DNA of 17,767 nucleotides, from positions 1 through 17,767 of the forward strand of contig JAJYPA010000120.1 in NCBI GenBank assembly GCA_021795795.1, given 5' to 3'. The position numbers and the translations under genes were made by a program. Below are positions 1-7,900 of this stretch, one piece after another (positions within the stretch are counted from its first letter, which is position 1; the number at the start of each line of letters is the position of its first letter). Under the pieces are notes generated by a model. The model was not told where the DNA came from, made no database searches, and worked only from the letters and a program-made list of their open reading frames with translations. This stretch comes from Pseudomonadota bacterium (lineage in GTDB: Bacteria; Pseudomonadota; Gammaproteobacteria; Halothiobacillales; Halothiobacillaceae).

Positions 1-56
1 ATCCTCGACAAAGCAGCTCCCAGAATCGTGACACCAAATCGTGACACCTGATCGAA

Positions 57-108
57 AAAGCGCTAAGTCAAAGAAAAAACGCCAAGATAAACATTATCTT
101 AGCGCTTT
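57..108. repeat. 11-bp inverted repeat, terminator-like position
   Basis: The arm AAAGCGCTAAG at 57-67 is exactly complementary to CTTAGCGCTTT at 98-108, with a 30-base A-rich loop. The right arm ends in a short T tract followed by ATTGG. A smaller GGGGT/ACCCC hairpin lies just downstream at 118-130. The pair could act as a transcription stop for a gene entering from the left, or be a recombinase-binding dyad. The long loop makes a classical intrinsic terminator less likely. Confidence 0.45.
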
Positions 109-261
109 ATTGGTGGTGGGGTCGCACCCCGTGTCAATTCAAGTTCTCCCAACGCCTGCGAGCCATTGCGGGCGGCTGCGGAAACTTACCAAGAACCCTT
201 ATTTAGCAAGCATCTTATCAGGAAATTCACCGGTTGTTTCATTGCCGGTAGAGTGGCTGCG

Positions 262-302
262 GACGTGGGTTCAATTGCGCATTTCGGAATCGAACCCACG
301 TC
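262..302. repeat. 11-bp perfect inverted repeat (GACGTGGGTTC / GAACCCACGTC)
   Basis: The left arm at 262-272 and the right arm at 292-302 are exact reverse complements around a 19-base spacer, and a few more inner bases pair after one mismatch. The right arm, GAATCGAACCCACGTC, superficially resembles a tRNA T-arm, but no tRNA fold surrounds it. It lies about 80 bases upstream of an excisionase-like gene, so it could be an operator, a recombinase core site or a folded leader. Confidence 0.5.
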
Positions 303-381
303 TGTATTCCGATGTCAGTCTTGCCAAGTTTATCCCGCCGCGACTCAATACATGACTCAATCAGCAATAAGGAGATTTGTC

Positions 382-780
382 ATGGAAAAAGTTGTTCTGT
401 CAGAAAACGAACTGGCTCAATACTGGGGCGTGAGTCCGAAAACATTGCAGCGTTGGCGCACCGAAGGCCGTGGTCCCAACTACCTCAAATTATCCAAACG
501 TGTGCTGTATCCACTGGCGGAAATCAAAATTTTCGAATCCAACGCGCTGCATGCGTCAACTTCGGAAAAATCTTGTTCAGTCGTGTCAACATCGAAGCCA
601 AACCTGCTGACAGCCGAGGAAGCATCTGCCGTGACCGGGCTTCCTGCATATATGTTCACGAACAAACGGGTTCGCGAGGCTGCAGGACTACCTTGCGTCT
701 ACATCAACTCATCTGTGCGATTTAATCTGGATGTGGTCATGGACTGGGTTCGTCGAAATTCAAGCCAAGTGACTGATTAG
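382..780 (+). CDS. Protein with two excisionase-like helix-turn-helix domains
   Basis: A 132-residue protein, probably DNA-binding and cytoplasmic. Residues about 6-58 fit the short helix-turn-helix fold of excisionase/AlpA-type proteins (HTH_17 style): LSENELAQYWGVSPKTLQRW, then a GRGPNYLKL wing and an RVLYPLAEI strand. Residues about 76-127 repeat the plan in diverged form, starting LLTAEEASAVTGLP and ending with the strand-helix SSVRFNLDVVMDWV. The ATG at 382 is chosen because AAGGAG precedes it at good spacing and the recognisable domain begins at once; the frame stays open upstream to 166 without a family match. Single-domain relatives usually control excision or integrase expression in mobile elements. 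No integrase lies beside it here, so the role as recombination directionality factor or repressor is inferred. The tandem arrangement is the unusual point. Confidence 0.75.
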   Translation: MEKVVLSENELAQYWGVSPKTLQRWRTEGRGPNYLKLSKRVLYPLAEIKIFESNALHASTSEKSCSVVSTSKPNLLTAEEASAVTGLPAYMFTNKRVREAAGLPCVYINSSVRFNLDVVMDWVRRNSSQVTD

Positions 781-997
781 GAGTCATCAAGGGGACGGCC
801 GGGCCAATTCAGCACCGGATGGTGATTTGTTCTGGTCGGTCCCCGACCGGCTTCATGGGGGTGTGGTTTAACAGAATGCTAAACCCCCCTGTCAATTTAC
901 CGAGCAAATCGGCGCAAATCCGGGAAATTGCGAGGGGACTACGCCTCCTTAATTGGAGATCGGAACCACCGTATCCTCGCCCCGGTGCAGGCCTGTG
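781..997. other. Intergenic gap with short dyads
   Basis: No gene is seen. The stretch contains two short stem-forming sequences: GGTCGG/CCGACC near 834-848, and GGTTTA/TAAACC near 866-886 flanked by G and C runs. Either could fold in the RNA downstream of the helix-turn-helix gene, but neither is followed by a T tract, so no terminator is called. Confidence 0.35.
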
Positions 998-1141
998 TTA
1001 CTTCTTCTTGAGTAGCTGATCGAGGGTATCGACACCCTCGCGCTTGAGCACCGTGCCCAAGTGCGCATCTGAGCGGTAGCCCTGCGCAAAATTGTCGCCG
1101 TAGGTCTTGTGCAACGTTTCGCCGAAAGAGGTCGATGCCAT
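998..1141 (-). CDS. Small protein of unknown function (47 residues)
   Basis: Reading the minus strand from the ATG at 1141 to the TAA at 1000-998 gives a 47-residue protein beginning MASTSFGETLHKTYGDNF and ending LDQLLKKK. It is soluble, rich in charged residues, and has the regular hydrophobic spacing of a real helical protein (GYRSDAHLGTVLKREGVDTL). The overlapping longer minus frame at 949-1230 is Arg/Thr-rich and looks like a shadow. I see no strong ribosome site, only an A-rich stretch before the ATG. I do not recognise the family. It could be a free-standing small gene of a mobile element or the surviving C-terminus of a larger truncated protein. Confidence 0.45.
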   Translation of the reverse strand: MASTSFGETLHKTYGDNFAQGYRSDAHLGTVLKREGVDTLDQLLKKK

Positions 1142-1403
1142 TTTTCGGGCACTAGTCTTGCCCACACTGACATCTGCCGTCTAGGGCGGTATCCTTCAAT
1201 CAATATGGTCATTTCCAGCCACCACGGCATGCGCGCCCACAGTTTTTATGGCATGCATTTCGAATAGCCTAAACTGAAGGATGAGTCTCGCCCATTTTCC
1301 TCGTTGCAACTACTCATGGGGTATTCGTGCCATTTCTATCCTCCGATTCCTGCATTTCACAGAAGCATTGGACTCCATTTTTCCGACCGACCTCACAATT
1401 CCA
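1142..1403. other. Non-coding gap downstream of the regulator gene
   Basis: No gene is supported here. Open frames on both strands are shadows of, or run into, the regulator gene with no recognisable product. GGCATGC occurs twice at about 1226-1255, and there is no clear terminator after the regulator's stop codon at 1404. Confidence 0.35.
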
Positions 1404-1850
1404 TCATCGCGAAGCCTTGGGTTTGATTGGCTGGTGACACGCGCATGTTTCTCCGTGGGCAGCAGCGATAAACTCTCGCAATATACCGCAGTCGGCCACT
1501 TTGTGGCCGGCATCGCATTGGTTGCGAAGACGAGTAAGTTGTTGTTCCAGCATCCTGAGTGATTCGAGCTTGGCGCGCACGCGAGTAAGATGCTCGTCAA
1601 GCATGGAGTTCACGTTGTTGCAATCAGTATCGAGTTGCGATGCAAAGCCGAGCAGACGCTTGATGTCTCTCAGCCCCATGTCCAGCGCGCGACAGTGCCG
1701 GATAAAATTTGCCCGCTCTAGCGCATCCTGACCATAGGCACGGTAACCGTTGGCTTGGCGGCCGGGTAGTTCCAGCAGCCCGACACGCTCATAGTAGCGC
1801 AATGTTTCAATGTCAATGCCGGTGGCTTTTGCCAATTCTCCGATGCGCAT
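1404..1850 (-). CDS. cadR: MerR-family Cd/Pb-responsive transcription regulator
   Basis: A 148-residue cytoplasmic metal sensor that should bind the promoter just upstream and switch on the efflux operon when it captures a soft divalent metal. The N-terminal winged helix-turn-helix is classic MerR (MRIGELAKATGIDIETLRYYE, RYYE at about 18-21), followed by a dimerisation helix. From the ATG at 1850 the cysteines fall at 77, 112 and 121, with a further CACH at 136-139. The DCNNVNSMLDEH segment and the C-X8-C loop ending CGIL are the pattern of CadR/PbrR regulators; Pseudomonas putida CadR uses Cys77, Cys112 and Cys119. A GTG at 1862 would add four residues, but the ATG fits the usual family start and has GGAAAAG in front of it. 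It is divergent from the operon it is predicted to control. Cd versus Pb versus Zn response cannot be told from sequence. Confidence 0.9.
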   Translation of the reverse strand: MRIGELAKATGIDIETLRYYERVGLLELPGRQANGYRAYGQDALERANFIRHCRALDMGLRDIKRLLGFASQLDTDCNNVNSMLDEHLTRVRAKLESLRMLEQQLTRLRNQCDAGHKVADCGILREFIAAAHGETCACHQPIKPKASR

Positions 1851-1887
1851 ATACTTTTCCACATGATTGTCCGATGATTTTAACCCC

Positions 1888-1918
1888 TTGACCCTGAAGT
1901 TGCTACAGAGTTTAGCAT
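1888..1918 (+). promoter_or_regulatory. MerR-type promoter and operator of the efflux operon
   Basis: A -35 box TTGACC (1888-1893) and a -10 box TAGCAT (1913-1918) are separated by 19 bp instead of the usual 17, the hallmark of promoters remodelled by MerR-family activators. The spacer holds the dyad CTGAAG-TTG-CTACAG (1894-1908), extending as ACC/AGT on the flanks, which matches the expected operator for a CadR/PbrR-type protein. It points towards the ATG at 1961, 43 bases beyond the -10 box. On the opposite strand TAAAAT (1882-1877) is a possible -10 box for the regulator gene itself, giving overlapping divergent control. Confidence 0.85.
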
Positions 1919-1960
1919 GACCCTATCTTAATCCAGGATCAAGCTGATAAGTATCCAACT

Positions 1961-2328
1961 ATGTCTGCTACGGCCCGACGAATTGTACAGCTCCTGTTGA
2001 TCACCCTGGTAATAAATACCGGCTGGACGTTCAACAAGGAAGCAATAGCTGACGTGTGGTTCGACGAACTGCGTAGCTCGGCCATGAACGACAGTCACGC
2101 TTCGGTCGAACCCGAAAACATCAAAATATTGTTCCTAAAGGTCCCTGCAATCACTGGTGCCATGCCGTGGGCCATTTCGTTGGCATCTTTTTTCTGCATC
2201 CGATCCTCCTGGTGGAGGTTGCCGACGATTACTTCATCGCCCTCACGCCATCCCCTCTCCCGTCCCTTTCCGAAAACCACTACCGGCCACCTCGATTCTT
2301 TTTTCCAGAGCTTGATTCAAAGTTTTGA
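1961..2328 (+). pseudogene. Frameshifted Cys/His-rich exported small protein, first gene of the metal operon
   Basis: The first frame opens with an N-terminal export signal or membrane anchor (ARRIVQLLLITLVINTGWTF) and continues to about SVEPENIKILFLK. At about 2137-2146 the sensible reading jumps to another frame: GPCNHWCHAVGHFVG, then a hydrophobic stretch, then ENHYRPPRFFF, ending with TGA at 2326-2328. Loss of one G near 2140 (AAAGGTCCC from AAAGGGTCCC) would explain the break exactly. Joined, the product is about 120 residues with a C-N-H-W-C-H-A-V-G-H metal-ligand cluster, resembling the small periplasmic proteins that often lead betaproteobacterial Cd/Zn efflux operons (family recognition from memory). 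Without correction the first frame runs on to 2392 with a meaningless tail overlapping the czcC start. It is either a real inactivation or a sequencing or assembly error. Confidence 0.65.
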
Positions 2329-2388
2329 GTACGTGCCAGCGTTTGGTGAACCGGCGCACTCAACCCATATCGGACAAAAGGAGTTATC

Positions 2389-3681
2389 GTGAAAATCGCC
2401 TGTGTTTTCTGCAACCTGCCGATCAGGATGCGGTTGGCATGCCGCCTTGTCGTGGCGCTATTGCTGCTCTCATTTCTTTATCCACTTTCAGCTATGTCGG
2501 CCCCACTCACTTTGGAACAGGCCTGGAAACAGGCCGAGGAAAACAATCCGGCACTGCGTTCAGCCCGAGCAAGTCTTGCAGCAGCTCAAGGTGAAATGAC
2601 CGATGCTCGCGCTCTGTTGTGGAATAACCCTCAGATTTCCACCAACAGGTACAGTCGTGATGTTTCGCAAACCGGGCAACCGATAAACAACAAAAACGGC
2701 ATGTCCGGCCTGACGCAAACATTCGAGATCGCAGGGCAACAGGGCATCCGGCAACGAGCAGCCGAGAAAAATTTGGCGGCGATCCAGGAAATCATCGCTG
2801 AAACGAGACGCCAAGTGCGTGCGGATGTTGAGCAACGTTTTGTGAATGTGCTTAGCCTGCAATTACGCATTCAGGTGGAAGAGCAGACGCTTAAATTCAT
2901 CCGGGAAGCAACCATGGCGATCAAAAAGCGCGTCGCATCTGGCGAAGACAGCCGTCTTGATGGAAATCTCGCCCAAGTGGAGGCAGAACGCGCGGAAAAC
3001 CATATTTCTCTGTTGCGGGAGCAACTTATTCAGGCACGTGCAGACTTGTCTGCTCTGCTTCAGATGGCGGCAGGGCAGATGCCAGAGGTTGTCGGATCAT
3101 TGGACGCTGAACCTCGCTCTTATATGTTGGGAAATTTGCTGGCCAGTGCAGCACGCCGCCCACTTTTGGGTGCTCTGGATTACCGAGAGGGGGTCGCAAG
3201 AGATCAGGTTGATCTGGAGCGCGCCTCAATTTATCCGGACGTGACGTTGGGTTTGTATTATGGTCGCGAGCTGGGTGTCGATAACAAGGTTACGTCTTTG
3301 AGTGTTTCTTTACCGATCCCACTGTTTCGCCGTAATGCGACCGGTATTGGTCGTGCAGAGACTGCGTTGACCCAAGCCGAAATTGAGAAGCAGAGCGCAT
3401 CTCGAGACGTGCGCGCCCAAGTTCTGGCGCTCTGGGAGCAGTATACGAATCTCGAGGCAAGGGTGCGGAGGCTGAATGAATCCGTGCTCCCGGCCCTGGA
3501 AGAAAACCAGCATCTGTCCTTCATTTCCTTCCAGGCGGGCGAAATCGGCTTGCTGCAACTCCTCCTGGTCAACCGCCAGGTACTGGATGGACAGCAGGAC
3601 CTGCTCGATGCTCGAACCGGGTTGCGCTTGACCCAAGTAAAACTGGAAGCGGCGGCGGGCTGGCAGCCCGGCCAACGCTGA
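2389..3681 (+). CDS. czcC: CzcC-like outer-membrane efflux channel (TolC family)
   Basis: A 430-residue outer-membrane factor that would form the trimeric exit duct of the CzcCBA heavy-metal pump. An N-terminal signal peptide runs to about residue 38 (hydrophobic core VVALLLLSFL, likely cleavage after SAMSA). The mature protein starts LTLEQAWKQAEENNPALRSA, the typical first helix of the TolC/OEP repeat. A second OEP repeat begins near residue 260 (RRPLLGALDYREGVARDQVDLERA), with a characteristic strand SLSVSLPIPLFRRN near 305. The GTG start at 2389 is supported by AAAAGGAG five bases upstream; an internal ATG at residue 14 is a less likely alternative. It ends 30 bases before czcB and clearly belongs to the same operon. 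By eye its GC content is lower than that of the later operon genes. CusC/NccC-type naming is possible; the operon context favours CzcC. Confidence 0.88.
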   Translation: MKIACVFCNLPIRMRLACRLVVALLLLSFLYPLSAMSAPLTLEQAWKQAEENNPALRSARASLAAAQGEMTDARALLWNNPQISTNRYSRDVSQTGQPINNKNGMSGLTQTFEIAGQQGIRQRAAEKNLAAIQEIIAETRRQVRADVEQRFVNVLSLQLRIQVEEQTLKFIREATMAIKKRVASGEDSRLDGNLAQVEAERAENHISLLREQLIQARADLSALLQMAAGQMPEVVGSLDAEPRSYMLGNLLASAARRPLLGALDYREGVARDQVDLERASIYPDVTLGLYYGRELGVDNKVTSLSVSLPIPLFRRNATGIGRAETALTQAEIEKQSASRDVRAQVLALWEQYTNLEARVRRLNESVLPALEENQHLSFISFQAGEIGLLQLLLVNRQVLDGQQDLLDARTGLRLTQVKLEAAAGWQPGQR

Positions 3682-3711
3682 ACAAAATACCCCACTTCAG
3701 GAATTCAGGAC

Positions 3712-4950
3712 ATGAACAGCATACATAGAAAAAAGAAGCGTGACTCGGGACGATTGCTCTCCTGGTTACTGATCAGTAGTTTGTCGGCAATTCTTTTTGC
3801 GGGCTGCGGCGAGAAATCCAATCTCCCTGAGAAAGACACAAAACAATCCGGAAAGATGGAACAGGCAAGCAAAGGCGCAACAAAACCTCAAGAGGAAGAA
3901 CAGGAAGAAAAAGGCGGCGACAAGCTGCTTGTCCTGAGCACCGAGGAAATCCAAAGGGCGGGCATCAGGGTACAGAAACTGGACCTGCAGGAAAAAGCCG
4001 AGCAGGTCGTCATCACCGCCACCATCCAAGCCAACCAGGATAGACTCGCCCACATCGCCCCACTTATATCCGGACGTATCGTCAAGGTCATGGCCAATCT
4101 CGGGGACAAGGTGAAATCAGGACAGCCGCTGGCTGTGCTCGATAGCATCGAACTTGGCGAAGCCCGCTCGGCCTATCTCCAGGCAGCGAGCGAGGCCGCC
4201 GTGGCGCAGGCCGGCTTTGAGCGCGCCAAACGGCTGCAGGCGGACAACATCATTCCCGAGAAGGAATTTCTGCGCGCCCGCGCCGAGTATGAAAAGGCCC
4301 ATGCCGCGCTACGCGCTGCCACCGACAAGCTGCGCATGATGGGAGTAAATCCTGAAAAGCCGTCCGGTTCGACCTTCCCGGTTATTGCGCCATTCTCTGG
4401 CACAGTGATCGAAAAGAAAGCGGTGCTGGGGGAGCTAGCTCCCCCCGACCAGTCACTGTTTACCGTCGCCGATCTGTCCGTCCTTTGGATCGAAGCCAAC
4501 CTTTATGACAAGGACCTGTCCAAAGTCAGTCCCGGCGCGCAGGCGAGCGTCACTGTGTCGGCTTATCCGAATGAGGTCTTCAAAGGTCGCCTCACTTATA
4601 TCAGCAGTGTCATGGACAAGGACTCCCGTACCCTGAAGGCGCGGATCGAGGTGCCAAATCCCGACGGCAGGCTGAAGCTGGAGATGTTCGCGACGGCTGC
4701 CATTCATACCGGAACTGGTGTCAAGGTATTGGCCGTGCCAGAAGAGGCGGTGCTGCTGATGCAGGGGATGCCGACGGTGTTTGTTGCCGAGAAAAATGGA
4801 TTTGAACAACGTGCAGTGGAAGTGGGCGAGCGAGCGCAGGGATATGTCGTGCTTAAGTCCGGGGTGGAAGCCGGAGAAAGCGTGGTGATAAGCGGTGCTT
4901 ACGCCCTCAAGGCGCGACTGCTCAAAGCGCAAATCGGCGATTCGGATTAG
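3712..4950 (+). CDS. czcB: CzcB-like periplasmic adaptor lipoprotein (membrane fusion protein)
   Basis: A 412-residue RND periplasmic adaptor that links the inner-membrane pump to the outer-membrane channel. A positively charged N-terminus (HRKKKR) and hydrophobic segment end in a lipobox-like LFAGC with Cys32, so it is probably a lipoprotein. A Lys/Glu-rich linker (about 34-64) follows, then a beta-barrel start, a split lipoyl domain (IAPLISGRIVKVMANLGDKVKSGQPL near 114-139) and an alpha-helical hairpin of about 65 residues (LGEARSAYLQAASEAAVAQ and onward). The returning lipoyl half (FPVIAPFSGTVIEKKAVLGE) and the C-terminal barrel and membrane-proximal domains complete it. CAGGA at 3699-3703 is a plausible ribosome site. 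There is no His-rich N-terminal metal-binding extension as in some CzcB proteins. It stops eight bases before czcA. Confidence 0.9.
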   Translation: MNSIHRKKKRDSGRLLSWLLISSLSAILFAGCGEKSNLPEKDTKQSGKMEQASKGATKPQEEEQEEKGGDKLLVLSTEEIQRAGIRVQKLDLQEKAEQVVITATIQANQDRLAHIAPLISGRIVKVMANLGDKVKSGQPLAVLDSIELGEARSAYLQAASEAAVAQAGFERAKRLQADNIIPEKEFLRARAEYEKAHAALRAATDKLRMMGVNPEKPSGSTFPVIAPFSGTVIEKKAVLGELAPPDQSLFTVADLSVLWIEANLYDKDLSKVSPGAQASVTVSAYPNEVFKGRLTYISSVMDKDSRTLKARIEVPNPDGRLKLEMFATAAIHTGTGVKVLAVPEEAVLLMQGMPTVFVAEKNGFEQRAVEVGERAQGYVVLKSGVEAGESVVISGAYALKARLLKAQIGDSD

Positions 4951-4958
4951 GAACGGCC

Positions 4959-7900
4959 ATGTTGAATAAAATTGTCGATCTATCCTTGCGCTACAAAGTG
5001 CTGGTACTGGTGGCGTTCGTACTGGTGGTGATGTTCGGCGTGAAGGCTTGGCGGGAAGTGCCTGTTGACGCATTTCCCGATGTGACGCCGGTGCAGGTGA
5101 ACATCTATACGGAATCACCGGGACTTGCGGCCGAGGATGTGGAAAAGCTGCTCACCTTTCCCGTGGAAGGGGCCATGGCCGGTCTGCCGGGAGTGGATGA
5201 AATCCGATCGGTATCTCTGTTCGGACTGTCCTATGTCAGCGTGTATTTCAAAGACGACGTGGACATCTATTTCGCCCGCCGTCTGGTGAGCGAAAAGCTG
5301 CAGGAGGTCAGGGGCCTCATTCCAACAGGTTATGGCGAACCGGCACTCGGACCGAATACTTCGGGACTGGGACAGGTATTCTGGTACACCGTCGAATCCG
5401 CCGACAAAAAGCTGTCCGGAATGGACCTGCGCACCCTGCAGGACTGGACTGTGCGGCTCGTGCTGCGCACCGCGCCCGGCTTGGACGACGTCATGTCCTG
5501 GGGGGGTGACGAAAAGCAATACCAGGTGCTGATCGATCCGCAGCGCCTGATTAAATACGGGCTGACCTTCAAGGAAGTGATGGTGGCGTTGACCGCCAAT
5601 AACCGCCAGGTGGGCGGGCAATACGTCAACCTCGGACGAGAACAGTATCTGGTGCGGGGATTGGGCCTGGTCGCCAACACACGAGATATCGGCGGCATCG
5701 TCATTGCCGAAAAGGAGGGCACCCCCATCTACGTGCGCGACGTAGCCGAGGTCAAGGAAGCCCCCGCATTGCGCACCGGCGCGGTCACCAAGAACGGCAA
5801 AGAGGTGGTGCTAGGGATAGCCTTGCAGCGCATCGGCGAGAATGCCAAGAACGTGGTGGACGCCATCAAGCAGAAATTGCAAGTAGTCCGGCAAGCCTTG
5901 CCTAAGGATGTGACGATCAAGCCGATCTACGATCGTACCGAACTGGTCGAGAAGGCGGTCAAGACGGCCGAAAGCGCTTTGATTGAAGGCTCCGTTCTGG
6001 TGGCCATCATCCTGTTCCTGTTCCTTGGCGAAATCCGCTCTGCGCTGGTGGTTATCCTGGCCCTGCCGCTGGCCATGTTGATCGGCTTTATTTTGATGCA
6101 GCAATGGGGGTTGTCGGCCAACCTGATGTCGCTCGCTGGGCTGGCCGTGGGTATCGGGATGATGGTGGACGGCGCCGTGGTGATGGTGGAAAATGGCTTC
6201 CGCCTGCTCAGCCACAAAGTCGGGCAGACGGTCAATAAAACCCATGTGATCCTGGAAGCGGCGCGAGAGGTAATCAATCCGACCGCGTTCGCGATCCTGA
6301 TCATCATCGTGGTTTTCCTGCCGCTGTTTTCCCTGACCGGGCTGGAAGGCAAGCTGTTCAAGCCCATGGCGCTCACCATCACCTTCGCCATGATCGGTTC
6401 CCTGGTGCTGACCTTGACGCTGGTCCCAGTCATGTCGTCGCTGATCCTGAAACCCAAGGAAGAGAGAGACACTTTCGTGGTGAAGTGGGCGAAAAGGCTT
6501 TATCTGCCGCTTCTGGACTGGGCGCTGGAAAACAAGCGCAAGGTGATCGGTGGCGCCTTTGCCCTGCTGATCGGAACCCTCGCATTGTTTCCTTACCTCG
6601 GCAAGGAATTCATGCCGACCTTGCAGGAAGGTACCATCATGTTCCGCGTGACCAGCATTCCCTCAACCTCGTTGGAGGAATCGATCCGCATCTCGGAGAA
6701 CATCGAAGTCGCGCTCAAGCGGTTCTCCCAGGTGAAATCGGCTCTTGCCACGATCGGTCGATCGGAAAAAGGAGAAACGGCGGATGTCAATTACATGGAA
6801 ATCATGGTGGATTTGAAGCCCCGCGACCAATGGCCGAAGCCGATTTCCTTTCCGGAGTTGACACGTGAGATGCAGGAAAAGCTGGAACGGGTGGCGCCGT
6901 CTTCCGTCATCTCCGCCACCCAGCCGATCCAGATGCGCGTCGAGGAGCTGATTTCCGGCGTGCGAGCCACCTTGGCCTTGAAACTCTATGGCGAAGACTT
7001 GAGCACGCTCGACCGGCTATCCGGTGAACTCAAATCCGTCTTGCAAAAAGTGTCCGGCGTGACCGATCTTTCCCTGGAAGCCAACAAAGGCAAGCCGCAA
7101 CTGGTGGTGAAGGTGAACCGCGAGGCGGCGGCGCGCCTGGGATTGAATGCCGACGATATCCTGGAAGTGGTGCAAGCCGGCATCGGTGGCAAAGCCGTGT
7201 CCACGCTGATCGACGGGGTGAAGCGCTTCGACATCCAGGTGTGGCTCGCACCGGATTTCCGCAACAGCGTTGAAGCCATCAGCAACATCCCGATCCGCAC
7301 CCAGGGTGGCGCTCTGGTGCCGTTGTCCGCAGTGGCCACGGTGAAACTGGACGAAGGTTACTCATTTATACGACGAGAACAGTTACAGCGCTATGCCGTG
7401 ATCCAGATGGACGTGAAGGGGCGCGATGTGAACGGCTTCGTGAAGGAAGCGGAAGCGAAGATCAAGCGCGAGGTGAAGCTGCCCCCCGGTTACTGGATCG
7501 AATGGGGTGGCGCATTCGAGAATCAGCAGCGCGCCATGGCCAAGCTCGCCGTGATCGTGCCGCTCACCATAGGGCTGATCTTCATCCTGCTCTATACGGC
7601 ATTCAATTCACTCACCTACGCCACGCTGATCATTGCCAACGTGCCGTTCGCCATTATCGGGGGGGTGATTGGGTTGTTCGTCACAGGGCAGTATCTGTCG
7701 GTGCCTTCTGCCATCGGCTTCATTGCGGTGTTCGGTGTGGCGATGCTGAACGGCATCGTGCTGGTATCTTTCCTTAACGACCAGCGGCGGCAGGGGTTGT
7801 CGGTCAGGGAGGCGGTCAGGCAGGGTGCAGCCCTGCGCCTGAGGCCGGTCTTGATGACGGCTTCCATCGCCATTTTTGGCCTCGTGCCAATGCTGCTCTC

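Larger units (their letters stand above)
1..381. other. Left-edge region with repeats and no convincing gene
   Basis: I see no convincing gene before position 382. The first 51 bases are open in three plus frames and could carry the last few codons of a gene entering from the left, but the frame cannot be decided. A 12-base unit (AATCGTGACACC) occurs twice at a 13-base period at about 24-48. Two longer inverted repeats and one short one follow. Open frames running through here, including an in-frame upstream extension of the downstream helix-turn-helix gene, show no recognisable protein and lack ribosome sites. The composition and repeats are compatible with the end of a mobile element, which is inference only. 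Confidence 0.4.

Noticed and set aside
1..51. Possible C-terminus of a gene entering from the left (reading ILDKAAPRIVTPNRDT)
   Set aside because: All three plus frames are open at the edge for a similar length, so the frame and family cannot be decided.
262..302. tRNA-like T-arm (GAATCGAACCCACGTC)
   Set aside because: No acceptor, D or anticodon arms can be placed around it; the match is due to the inverted repeat.
166..381. Upstream in-frame extension of the helix-turn-helix gene
   Set aside because: The extra 72 residues match nothing, cover an inverted repeat, and a good AAGGAG site marks the ATG at 382.
949..1230. 93-residue minus-strand frame
   Set aside because: Arg/Thr-rich shadow composition; the protein-like reading in this stretch is the 47-residue frame at 998-1141.
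1281..1562. Plus-strand frame opposite the regulator gene
   Set aside because: Overlaps the well-supported cadR on the other strand and has no recognisable features or ribosome site.
1961..2392. Single uninterrupted 143-residue protein
   Set aside because: The second half in this frame is Ser/Pro-rich noise overlapping the next start, while the metal-ligand cluster lies in the neighbouring frame.
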